17,751 nt of DNA from an uncultured Erysipelotrichaceae bacterium. Lineage in GTDB: Bacteria > Bacillota_I > Bacilli_A > Erysipelotrichales > Erysipelotrichaceae. Shown in pieces: positions 8,065-14,192 of the stretch; positions within the stretch are counted from its first letter, which is position 1; each line of letters opens with the position of its first letter. The stretch spans positions 1 through 17,751 of the forward strand of contig CACZPD010000036.1 in the NCBI GenBank assembly GCA_902782955.1, given 5' to 3'. The notes below the pieces were generated by a model. The model had not been told where the DNA came from. It made no database searches and was given only the letters and a program-made list of their open reading frames with translations. Both the position numbers and the translations under genes were made by a program.

Positions 8065-8399
8065 TCCGTCCTGATTTTGAAAAAGGAAACGGACTTGTTC
8101 CGTGCATCGTCCAGGACTGTGAGACGAAGGAAGTTCTCATGCTGGCGTATATGAACGAAGAAGCGTTCGTGAAAACGCTTGAGACCGGCCGGGGCGTATA
8201 CTGGTCCCGCAGCCGGCAGTCTCTCTGGATCAAAGGTGAGACCAGCGGACACTTTCAGTATGTGAAGGAAATGGATATAGACTGCGACAACGATACGATC
8301 CTTCTGAAAGTGGAACAGGTCGGCGCGGCATGCCATACGGGGCATCACAGCTGTTTTTACAGAACGATAGAAGGAGATGAAACAGATGCAGGGAATTGA
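8061..8399 (+). CDS. hisI: phosphoribosyl-AMP cyclohydrolase
   Basis: A 112-residue zinc enzyme that opens the adenine ring of phosphoribosyl-AMP, step three of the pathway. It has the magnesium motif DCDNDT and the zinc-ligand cysteine pattern [13 protein letters not shown], with the substrate-side [14 protein letters not shown] before them. It is the stand-alone form; step two (hisE) is a separate gene that starts within its last 14 bases. The ATG overlaps the hisF stop. Confidence 0.97.
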   Translation: MIRPDFEKGNGLVPCIVQDCETKEVLMLAYMNEEAFVKTLETGRGVYWSRSRQSLWIKGETSGHFQYVKEMDIDCDNDTILLKVEQVGAACHTGHHSCFYRTIEGDETDAGN

Positions 8400-8709
8400 A
8401 AATATGTACCAGGTCGCCATGGCAAGAAAAAAAGAACCCATGGAAGGCAGCTATACGAACTATCTGTTTGACAAAGGCCTTGAAAAAATACTGAAAAAGC
8501 TCGGCGAGGAAAATACCGAGGTGATCATTGCGGCAATGCAGGGATCAAAAGAAGAACTGATCGGCGAGATCAATGATTATCTGTATCATCTTGTTGTCCT
8601 GATGGCAGAAAAGGGTATCACGCCGGAAGAGGTCGACGCTGTCATGCTGAAAAGAGAAAGCAAAACAGGCAACCTGAAGCCTGAAAGAAAAGAGATCAAA
8701 CAGCTTTGA
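8386..8709 (+). CDS. hisE: phosphoribosyl-ATP pyrophosphatase
   Basis: A 107-residue all-alpha MazG-like enzyme that removes pyrophosphate from phosphoribosyl-ATP. Metal-binding helices read [14 protein letters not shown] and [15 protein letters not shown] chose ATG 8386 over an in-frame ATG at 8377 because AAGGAG (8371-8376) touches 8377 directly but sits 9 bases before 8386. It overlaps hisI by 14 bases. Its last codons, for EIKQL and the stop, form most of the operon terminator. Confidence 0.95.
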   Translation: MQGIENMYQVAMARKKEPMEGSYTNYLFDKGLEKILKKLGEENTEVIIAAMQGSKEELIGEINDYLYHLVVLMAEKGITPEEVDAVMLKRESKTGNLKPERKEIKQL

Positions 8710-8719
8710 TCTCGTTTTT
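8692..8719 (+). terminator. his operon terminator embedded in the hisE 3' end
   Basis: GAGATCAAA (8692-8700), loop CAGC, then TTTGATCTC (8705-8713), followed by G and TTTTT. The 9-bp perfect stem spans the hisE stop codon at 8707-8709. Confidence 0.9.
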
Positions 8720-8721
8720 CT

Positions 8722-8750
8722 TTCATATGCATGCGTGAATTTGATATACT
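8722..8750 (+). promoter_or_regulatory. possible promoter of the diadenylate cyclase-like gene
   Basis: TATACT at 8745-8750 is a good -10. The hexamer 17 bases upstream, TTCATA (8722-8727), matches TTGACA at 4 of 6. It lies directly after the his terminator and 18 bases before the next ATG. Confidence 0.5.
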
Positions 8751-8767
8751 TTTTATGGAGATAATCT

Positions 8768-10111
8768 ATGAAAAAGAATTACTGGAACCGCCTGGCGGAA
8801 GAGGACGGTACAACAAGAGACGAACTGTTTCTGAAACTCCGTGATCTTTATCATGCTTACATGAAACATCTTTATAATGATCCGAAGGATGTTCCGGATT
8901 TCCGGATTCATTTTTCACTGGTCAAAAGAAGTCCGGATGAAGGGATCAGAAAAGGATACAAGATCGCGACCGTCACAAAAAGTTCAAATGAGATTCTTTT
9001 GTCAAAAGTCGGCGACGCGGCGGAAATCGAGAATTTTGAGAATTCCTATACATGTTACCATGACGGTTATTTCATCATGGTCGACTTCCGGGAGGACAAT
9101 ATTTCGCCGCTGCAGTTTATTACGGAGCAATTCTGCCGGGAGCTTCTGCACCAGCTGACTGCTTACGGCATCAGGCGGCTGAAGATCGCATATATGTTCG
9201 AATTGCTGATATCTTCGGGTGTGACGGAATTCTTCTACGGGTTTTACCGGCTGGATATCAATTTCATACAGAATCTGTGCGCTCTGACATATGAAAAAGC
9301 CTATGCCAACAGCAAACTTTACATACCGCGCTTCGATGTTACAAGGGACAGGAGAACGCGGAAAAACGGACTGGATGTCGCATTCAGCGATCCGGTCCTG
9401 TTTGTGCCTGATAATCTCAGACAGATCCGCAAACTGCTGGAATTATCAGACAAATCTGTTGCGCTTGTCATCGGTACAGGCAATAAAGTTATCGGGCTGA
9501 CAAGGGAAGAGGAAAATCCGACGGAATGTAAAGTACGGATGTGGGGGCATATGTCCTGGACCATTACCTATGAAGGCGGGAAAAAGCTGTCCTACTACAA
9601 TGCACGTTACCATATCCACGTACAGAAAACAGAATCCGGACTTCACAGGGAAATGCAGAATCTATTCCGCGGACTGGATGAAGACAGGATCCTGCGGCTG
9701 GAAACTGTCGTGCGTACGGCAGGAAGACAGCGCCACGGAACGATACTGATCATCGGATCTCCTGAAGAGATCAAACAGGAAACGCATCGGATCTGCACCA
9801 TGAAAAGCGGGACCGGGATCGCAGGCATTGATCTTTCAGGGGATGCGGAGATCGTCTCATATCTCACATCGATCGACGGCGCAGTCATCATGGACACTGA
9901 CTGCACCTGTGCCTGCATCGGTGCGATTCTGGACGGTGACGCTGTCACGAAGGGCAGTCTCGCCAGGGGAGCCAGATTCAATTCGACGCTCAATTACATC
10001 AAGCGAAAGGCAGAACTCGGCAGTATATTCATCGGGATCGTCGTTTCCGAAGACGGAACAGTGGATGCGGTGACCAAAGACCGTGTGATCCGGCTGAATC
10101 TCGGCAGTTAG
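8768..10111 (+). CDS. sensor-linked diadenylate cyclase (DAC/DisA_N)-like protein
   Basis: A 447-residue soluble protein with no signal peptide or membrane segment. The last ~135 residues look like a DAC domain, the fold that condenses two ATP to c-di-AMP: RQRHGTILIIGSPEE (320-334) as the opening strand, the catalytic DGA (370-372) in SIDGAVIMD, a glycine-rich AILDGD, GARFNST (401-407) where DisA has the RHR motif, and IVVSEDGTVDAV (424-435). Residues 1-310 match no domain I know and probably form an N-terminal sensor. The RHR position reads RFN, so it may belong to a DAC branch with a GARxNS-type motif, or be an altered-activity member. GGAG sits 7 bases before the ATG. Ten bases separate it from the cysteine desulfidase gene, so the two are probably co-transcribed. 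Family call is from memory of motifs. Confidence 0.65.
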   Translation: MKKNYWNRLAEEDGTTRDELFLKLRDLYHAYMKHLYNDPKDVPDFRIHFSLVKRSPDEGIRKGYKIATVTKSSNEILLSKVGDAAEIENFENSYTCYHDGYFIMVDFREDNISPLQFITEQFCRELLHQLTAYGIRRLKIAYMFELLISSGVTEFFYGFYRLDINFIQNLCALTYEKAYANSKLYIPRFDVTRDRRTRKNGLDVAFSDPVLFVPDNLRQIRKLLELSDKSVALVIGTGNKVIGLTREEENPTECKVRMWGHMSWTITYEGGKKLSYYNARYHIHVQKTESGLHREMQNLFRGLDEDRILRLETVVRTAGRQRHGTILIIGSPEEIKQETHRICTMKSGTGIAGIDLSGDAEIVSYLTSIDGAVIMDTDCTCACIGAILDGDAVTKGSLARGARFNSTLNYIKRKAELGSIFIGIVVSEDGTVDAVTKDRVIRLNLGS

Positions 10112-10121
10112 GAGAAGGAAT

Positions 10122-11408
10122 ATGGATAAAAACATCGAAACATCATTTCTGCAGATCATGGAAGAAGAAATGATCCCGGCAATGGGATGTACGGAACCGA
10201 TCGCCCTGGCGTATGCGGCGGCACTTGCGCGCAGGGAACTCGGGGAAAAGCCCGACAGCATTACGGCGGAATGCAGCGGCAACATGATCAAGAATGTCCG
10301 CTGTGTATTCATTCCCAATTCCCATGGTCTGACCGGTATTGAAACAGCCTGCGCAATGGGCGCTTTCGGCGGTGATCCCGGGAGGGTCATGGAAGTGCTG
10401 GCCGGTGTGACGGAGGAAGACCTTGCCGAGGCATCTGCGTTTGTAAAAGCCGGGAAATGTGAAGTGATCTATCTAGAATCCGATATCCCACTTCATTTCA
10501 TCATCACTCTGAAGAAAGCGGAGGATACTGTCAGCGTGGAAGTGCGTTATGATCACACAAATATTTATCAGATCACCAAAAACGGAGAAGTGTTATTCCT
10601 GAATGACAAGGTAGCGGAAAAAAGCGAATCGGCGGACCGTTCAGGACTGAATCTGCAGAATATCAAGACATTTGCGGATGAAATTGACCTTGCAAAGGTA
10701 GAACCTGTCATCTCCCGCCTGATCCGGTGCAATATGGCGATCGCGAGGGAAGGCATGAAAGGGACATACGGTATCGGGATCGGAAAACTGATCCTTGACC
10801 AGTATGAAGATGATATTTTTCATGAGATGCGGGCTTATGCTTCCGCTGCTTCGGAAGCACGGATGGGCGGATGTGATATGCCGGTCATCATCAATTCCGG
10901 ATCCGGCAACCAGGGCATCTCGTGTTCCGTACCGCTGATCGTCTATGCGGAAAAGAAGGGAATCGATGAAGAAAAACTGTATCGTTCGCTTGTTTTCTCC
11001 GCGCTCCTGACGATCTACCAGAAAGAATATATCGGCAAGCTCTCCGCTTTCTGCGGCGCGATTTCCGCAACGTGTTCTTCGGGTGCTGCCCTGACATATA
11101 TGCTGGGCGGGGACATCGATGCGATCGCCCATACGATCGACAGTACGCTGGCGATCACGCCCGGCATCATCTGCGACGGCGCAAAGATCTCCTGTGCCGC
11201 CAAGATCAACAGCGGTCTGGAGGCTTCGCTTCTTGCCCACCGCATGGTCATGAGCGGTAAACACTATCTTCCCGATACGGGAATCATCCGCACCCTGACC
11301 GACGAAACTGTAACCACTGTCGGCAATATCGGCAAAGAGGGAATGAAATATACCGACCAGGTGATCATTGCTTCCATGCTCAAGAAAAAAGAGAATTCTC
11401 AGACATGA
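10122..11408 (+). CDS. cyuA: L-cysteine desulfidase, CyuA/UPF0597 (serine dehydratase alpha-like) family
   Basis: A 428-residue cytosolic iron-sulfur enzyme of the CyuA (YhaM) family. Known members split L-cysteine to pyruvate, ammonia and sulfide using an oxygen-sensitive [4Fe-4S] cluster and no PLP. The signature MGCTEP is at 21-26 (Cys23). Further conserved cysteines are at FCGAISATCSSGAAL (Cys311) and GIICDGAK (Cys351), which together with Cys23 are the likely cluster ligands. SGSGNQG (259-265) is the glycine-rich substrate loop. The length is typical. It follows the diadenylate cyclase-like gene with GGAGAAGG as ribosome site. Its 3' end overlaps the facing methyltransferase gene by 10 bases. 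A different small substrate, such as serine, is possible. Confidence 0.87.
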   Translation: MDKNIETSFLQIMEEEMIPAMGCTEPIALAYAAALARRELGEKPDSITAECSGNMIKNVRCVFIPNSHGLTGIETACAMGAFGGDPGRVMEVLAGVTEEDLAEASAFVKAGKCEVIYLESDIPLHFIITLKKAEDTVSVEVRYDHTNIYQITKNGEVLFLNDKVAEKSESADRSGLNLQNIKTFADEIDLAKVEPVISRLIRCNMAIAREGMKGTYGIGIGKLILDQYEDDIFHEMRAYASAASEARMGGCDMPVIINSGSGNQGISCSVPLIVYAEKKGIDEEKLYRSLVFSALLTIYQKEYIGKLSAFCGAISATCSSGAALTYMLGGDIDAIAHTIDSTLAITPGIICDGAKISCAAKINSGLEASLLAHRMVMSGKHYLPDTGIIRTLTDETVTTVGNIGKEGMKYTDQVIIASMLKKKENSQT

Positions 11409-11418
11409 TAATTCTCTT
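11385..11418 (-). terminator. terminator of the methyltransferase gene, inside the cyuA 3' end
   Basis: Arms AAGAGAATT (11389-11397) and AATTCTCTT (11410-11418) are perfectly complementary over 9 bp with a 12-base loop. Read on the minus strand, the hairpin runs into TTTTTT (complement of 11385-11390). The plus strand has no T-run after it, so it should work one way only. It spans both stop codons. Confidence 0.72.
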
Positions 11419-12187
11419 CGATTGATTCAGCATTTTCATCCGTGATGACAGAGGCGTCATCCAGATCATACTTCAGCATTCCTTCTGCTTTATCATAGCG
11501 GTCGGAAGCTACGACAATATAATTGCATGTATAGCTGCCGGCAAATCTGCCGGAAGCGCGTATCACGATAACAGATCGGAATACAGTCTGCAGGGATGCA
11601 ATGACATCCAGCATGTATTTCGATTTTTTCATGCGCTTATACCCGGGAACATTGATGACATACATCCCGTTTTCCCGCAGATGGTCTTTTACGGTCCTGC
11701 ATGCTTCGGCAGTGACGAGTGATACAACAGGGACAATGCCGTTATACGCGTCATTAATAATGACATCATATGTTTTTTCAGCTGTTTCCAGATAATGCCG
11801 GCCGTCATCTGTCACAGGGATCAGCCTCCGGTTATTCTCAAGGTCAAATTCCCGGATCAGCTCATCCAGATAGAAATACATCTTTGCGGTCTCATATGCC
11901 ATGGGATCGATATCCACGACATCCATCCGGACTTCAGGATAATGGCTGATGACATATTTCGGATAGGAGTATCCGGCACCGCCGATCAGGAGGATATCAT
12001 GGATGTCATCAGAAAGATCAAACATTACATTCATGGTCTTCATGTAGTCGAAGACAAGATCATAATGACAGCCTTCTTCCGTATAGGCGGCGGAATGCAT
12101 CACTTCGCCGTTCTCATATATCCTTGCCTGTCTGCCGTCTGCGTATTCCATTTCATACAGACGGATCTCCTGATCTTCCTGCCGCAT
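11399..12187 (-). CDS. spermidine synthase-fold SAM-dependent methyltransferase-like protein
   Basis: A 262-residue class I Rossmann protein most like SpeE-type spermidine synthases. It has a short N-terminal beta region, the SAM/dcSAM-binding loop LLIGGAGYSYPKY (66-78), the acidic strand end VVDIDP (90-95), TDDGRHYL (126-133) and the proton-acceptor-like strand DVIINDAY (141-148). The polyamine-pocket residues cannot be confirmed, and no speD or speA partner lies nearby, so aminopropyl transfer is unproven; such orphan proteins are common. I chose ATG 12187 because AAAGGA lies 8 bases before it; an in-frame ATG at 12214 has no ribosome site. It is convergent with cyuA and divergent from thiT. 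Confidence 0.78.
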   Translation of the reverse strand: MRQEDQEIRLYEMEYADGRQARIYENGEVMHSAAYTEEGCHYDLVFDYMKTMNVMFDLSDDIHDILLIGGAGYSYPKYVISHYPEVRMDVVDIDPMAYETAKMYFYLDELIREFDLENNRRLIPVTDDGRHYLETAEKTYDVIINDAYNGIVPVVSLVTAEACRTVKDHLRENGMYVINVPGYKRMKKSKYMLDVIASLQTVFRSVIVIRASGRFAGSYTCNYIVVASDRYDKAEGMLKYDLDDASVITDENAESIEENYHV

Positions 12188-12239
12188 ATCTCCGTTCCTT
12201 TCCTCATTGGACATTCTGTTTTTATTTTAGCACAAAACA

Positions 12240-12248
12240 TGCTATAAT
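12240..12248 (+). promoter_or_regulatory. extended -10 promoter of the thiT leader
   Basis: TGC precedes TATAAT (12243-12248), giving an extended -10. No good -35 lies at the right spacing (TTTTAT at 12220-12225). The expected start near 12255 falls just before the riboswitch P1 stem. Confidence 0.7.
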
Positions 12249-12257
12249 ACTTTTCGT

Positions 12258-12362
12258 GAACAGGGGTGCTGTTATGCTGAGAAATACCCTTATCACCTGA
12301 TCTAGTTAAGACTAGCGTAGGGAGTTCCAATACTCTTTGCGCCTTCGAACGGAGGTGTTTTT
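12258..12362 (+). ncRNA. TPP riboswitch (THI element) controlling thiT
   Basis: The aptamer shows the thi-box consensus: P1 arms GAAC (12258-12261) and GTTC (12324-12327), GGGGTGCT, then GCTGAGAAATACCCT, and ACCTGATCTAGTT followed by GACTAGCGTAGGGA. The expression platform is a hairpin, GCGCCTTC (12339-12346) with GGAGGTGT (12351-12358), loop GAAC, then Ts running to the ATG at 12363. It contains the ribosome site GGAGGTG, so thiamine pyrophosphate binding could block translation, transcription or both. Confidence 0.95.
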
Positions 12363-13070
12363 ATGTCTAAGAACAGTCTGACCAGAAAACTTGCCTATAT
12401 GGCCATCTACATTGCTTTATATGTTGTGCTTAAATTTGCCGGAGATCTGATACCGATCCTGAAAATGCCGAACGGCGGATCGATCGAGCTGGAACTGATC
12501 GCGGTATTTATCGCTTCATACCATCTCGGCTGGAAGGACGGCGCATGTGTCGCGGTATTATCCTGGATCATGACGATCGTCATAGGCTTCCCGATGTATT
12601 TCGTCCATCCTGTCCAGATCGCGCTGGACTATCTGCTGCCGCTGCTTGTCTGCGGTCTCGCGTCGCTGCTGTGGCCGCTCAGGGAAACCGGGAATGTCCT
12701 CTCCGTCTGCATGTCTCTTGCGACAGGACTGCTTTCCTTTGCGGGAATCCGGTACAGTTTTCCTGCTTCCGTCATAACCACAATAGCGGCCGTGTTGTTT
12801 GCGATCGGAACGTTCGTATTTACCTACTGGTATCTGAAAGAAAAGAAATCCTACGGCATCGTGCTGTCCATGCTGCTGAAGTACCTCTGCACTGTGCTGT
12901 CAGGCGCATACTACTGGGCAGAAGGGACTGCTGCCGGAAGTGTGGAAGCGTGGACATTCTCACTGTCCTATAATCTCGGATACAATTTTGTCACAATGAT
13001 CGTCTGTATCTTCGCGGTCCCGTACCTGATTCAGCAGCTGAACAAAACACATACGGCTATCAATGTATAA
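12363..13070 (+). CDS. thiT: thiamine ECF transporter substrate-binding subunit ThiT
   Basis: A 235-residue integral membrane protein with about six transmembrane helices. It matches ThiT (YuaJ), the S-component that binds thiamine and docks with the shared EcfT-EcfAA' energising module, which is not encoded here. Diagnostic stretches are the loop LKMPNGGSIEL near residues 36-46, HPVQIALDYLLPLL, and YLCTVLSGAYYWAEG, which carries thiamine-pocket aromatic residues. It is somewhat longer than the usual 190-200 residues. The TPP riboswitch directly upstream independently supports thiamine as substrate. A terminator follows at once, so it is a single-gene unit. Confidence 0.92.
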   Translation: MSKNSLTRKLAYMAIYIALYVVLKFAGDLIPILKMPNGGSIELELIAVFIASYHLGWKDGACVAVLSWIMTIVIGFPMYFVHPVQIALDYLLPLLVCGLASLLWPLRETGNVLSVCMSLATGLLSFAGIRYSFPASVITTIAAVLFAIGTFVFTYWYLKEKKSYGIVLSMLLKYLCTVLSGAYYWAEGTAAGSVEAWTFSLSYNLGYNFVTMIVCIFAVPYLIQQLNKTHTAINV

Positions 13071-13096
13071 AAGGGGTTCATATGAATCCCTTTTTT
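13069..13096 (+). terminator. thiT terminator
   Basis: AAAAGGGGTTC (13069-13079) pairs with GAATCCCTTTT (13084-13094) around loop ATAT, with one G-T pair, followed by more Ts. It begins in the stop codon TAA. Confidence 0.85.
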
Positions 13097-13130
13097 AGCA
13101 TACGGAAAATATGTCTGCTAATATAAAAAC

Positions 13131-13145
13131 CCCTTTAATTAAGGG
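13131..13145 (-). repeat. small inverted repeat, terminator-like on the minus strand
   Basis: CCCTT (13131-13135) and AAGGG (13141-13145) flank TAATT. On the minus strand it is followed by G and TTTTT. No minus-strand gene ends here, so a role is unclear. The rest of 13097-13190 is AT-rich and shows no gene. Confidence 0.35.
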
Positions 13146-13190
13146 ATTTATTGGGATTGTTGAGATGATTAAGAAAGCATTAATAATTAC

Positions 13191-13225
13191 ATAATTAGCA
13201 CTTATGTATTGACAGTGCTAATTAT
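13191..13225 (+). promoter_or_regulatory. CIRCE operator (HrcA binding site)
   Basis: Perfect 12-base arms ATAATTAGCACT (13191-13202) and AGTGCTAATTAT (13214-13225) are separated by 11 bases. This matches the CIRCE consensus TTAGCACTC-N9-GAGTGCTAA except for the innermost C-G pair. It covers the -35 of the hsp20 promoter, so HrcA should repress by blocking polymerase and release on heat stress. Confidence 0.92.
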
Positions 13226-13236
13226 TGCGGTATAAT
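13209..13236 (+). promoter_or_regulatory. sigma-A promoter of the hsp20 pair
   Basis: TTGACA at 13209-13214, a 16-base spacer and TATAAT at 13231-13236. The -35 lies inside the CIRCE element. Confidence 0.88.
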
Positions 13237-13270
13237 GATATCGTAAACAAAAAGAAAAGAGGTACACAGT

Positions 13271-13678
13271 ATGAGATTTATTCCTGAAAGAAAAGATTTT
13301 ATGGACGCACTGCTGGAAGATACCGTTAATATGCCGGCTGCGCGCAGTGATCTGATGCGTACGGATATCCGCAAGACAAATGATGCGTATTTCCTGGACA
13401 TTGAGATGTGCGGGTATGCGAAAGAAGAGATCGAGATCAGCCTGTATAACGGAAATCTGACAGTCCGCGCACTTCATAAGGCAGATTCCCCGAAGAAAGA
13501 AGGCAGCGTTGTCCGGCAGGAGAGATATCACGGAACATGTTCCAGGACATATTATGTCGGATCTGCGTTAAGGGAAGAAGATGTCAGGGCATCTTATGAG
13601 AACGGTATTCTGACAGTTGAGATTCCGACTCCTGAAAAACGGGAAGCGGAACAGAAAAAATATATATCGATTGAATGA
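13271..13678 (+). CDS. Hsp20/alpha-crystallin small heat-shock protein, copy 1
   Basis: A 135-residue ATP-independent holdase chaperone. The alpha-crystallin domain runs from about residue 28 to 120: TDIRKTNDAYFLDIEMCGYA, the YAKEEIEISLYNGNLTV strand pair, and the hallmark GILTVEIP (112-119). The C-terminal tail KKYISIE carries an I-x-I element used for oligomer assembly. The N-terminal arm is short (about 27 residues). AAAGAGGT lies 8 bases before the ATG. It is the first gene under the CIRCE-controlled promoter and is followed 13 bases later by a paralogue. Confidence 0.93.
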   Translation: MRFIPERKDFMDALLEDTVNMPAARSDLMRTDIRKTNDAYFLDIEMCGYAKEEIEISLYNGNLTVRALHKADSPKKEGSVVRQERYHGTCSRTYYVGSALREEDVRASYENGILTVEIPTPEKREAEQKKYISIE

Positions 13679-13691
13679 GGAGGTATGAACT

Positions 13692-14114
13692 ATGAAATTC
13701 TCACCGGTAAACAGAACAGCTAACAGCGTATTTGATCTTTTTGATGATGTATTAAGCACACCGTTTTTCACGGCCAATCAGATGATGAAGACAGATATCC
13801 GTGAAAAAGACGGCAAGTATTACTTCGATATCGATCTGCCGGGTTATGCGAAAGAAGACATCGAGATCAGCCTGTACAACGGCAATCTTTCGATCAAAGC
13901 TGCACGCAATACATCGAACGAGGAAAAGGATGACAAAGGAACAGTCATCCGTCAGGAAAGATATACAGGTACATGTGAAAGAAGTTTCTATGTCGGCGAC
14001 GCGATCCGCGAAACCGATATCCACGCTTCCTTCAGCAACGGTATCCTGACGCTCGAGATCCCGACAGCTGAACAGAAAGAAAAAGAAGAGAAGAAATATA
14101 TCGACATTCTCTGA
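13692..14114 (+). CDS. Hsp20/alpha-crystallin small heat-shock protein, copy 2
   Basis: A 140-residue paralogue of the preceding gene. The alpha-crystallin domain (about 33-125) has the blocks TDIREKDGKYYFDIDLPGYA, YAKEDIEISLYNGNLSI and NGILTLEIP (116-124), with the C-terminal I-x-I in KKYIDIL. The N-terminal arm differs from copy 1 and contains FDLFDDVLSTPFF, an amphipathic segment typical of client-binding arms. The ribosome site GAGGAGGT (13677-13684) begins in the copy 1 stop codon, so both come from one transcript. The pair may form mixed oligomers (inference). Confidence 0.94.
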   Translation: MKFSPVNRTANSVFDLFDDVLSTPFFTANQMMKTDIREKDGKYYFDIDLPGYAKEDIEISLYNGNLSIKAARNTSNEEKDDKGTVIRQERYTGTCERSFYVGDAIRETDIHASFSNGILTLEIPTAEQKEKEEKKYIDIL

Positions 14115-14129
14115 GAGATCAGACACATG

Positions 14130-14157
14130 GCAGACGTCCGGTTGAACGTCTGCTTTT
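14130..14157 (+). terminator. terminator of the hsp20 pair
   Basis: GCAGACGT (14130-14137) pairs perfectly with ACGTCTGC (14146-14153) around an 8-base loop, followed by TTTT and CATTT. Confidence 0.87.
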
Positions 14158-14170
14158 CATTTGGTATGAT
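14142..14170 (+). promoter_or_regulatory. possible promoter of the phosphatase gene, overlapping the terminator
   Basis: TTGAAC (14142-14147), a 17-base spacer and TATGAT (14165-14170). The -35 lies in the loop and right arm of the hsp20 terminator. Confidence 0.55.
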
Positions 14171-14192
14171 GGCGGAAAGAAAGGGGTCCATT

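Noticed and set aside
10641..11264. 207-codon minus-strand frame opposite cyuA
   Set aside because: His/Asp/Arg-rich composition and no motif; cyuA explains the region.
13097..13190. Possible small gene or RNA in the AT-rich gap before the CIRCE element
   Set aside because: No reading frame with a ribosome site and no convincing structure apart from one short inverted repeat.
14127..14192. 22-codon N-terminal extension of the phosphatase
   Set aside because: It would start inside the terminator hairpin and lacks a ribosome site; ATG 14193 has both good spacing and family fit.
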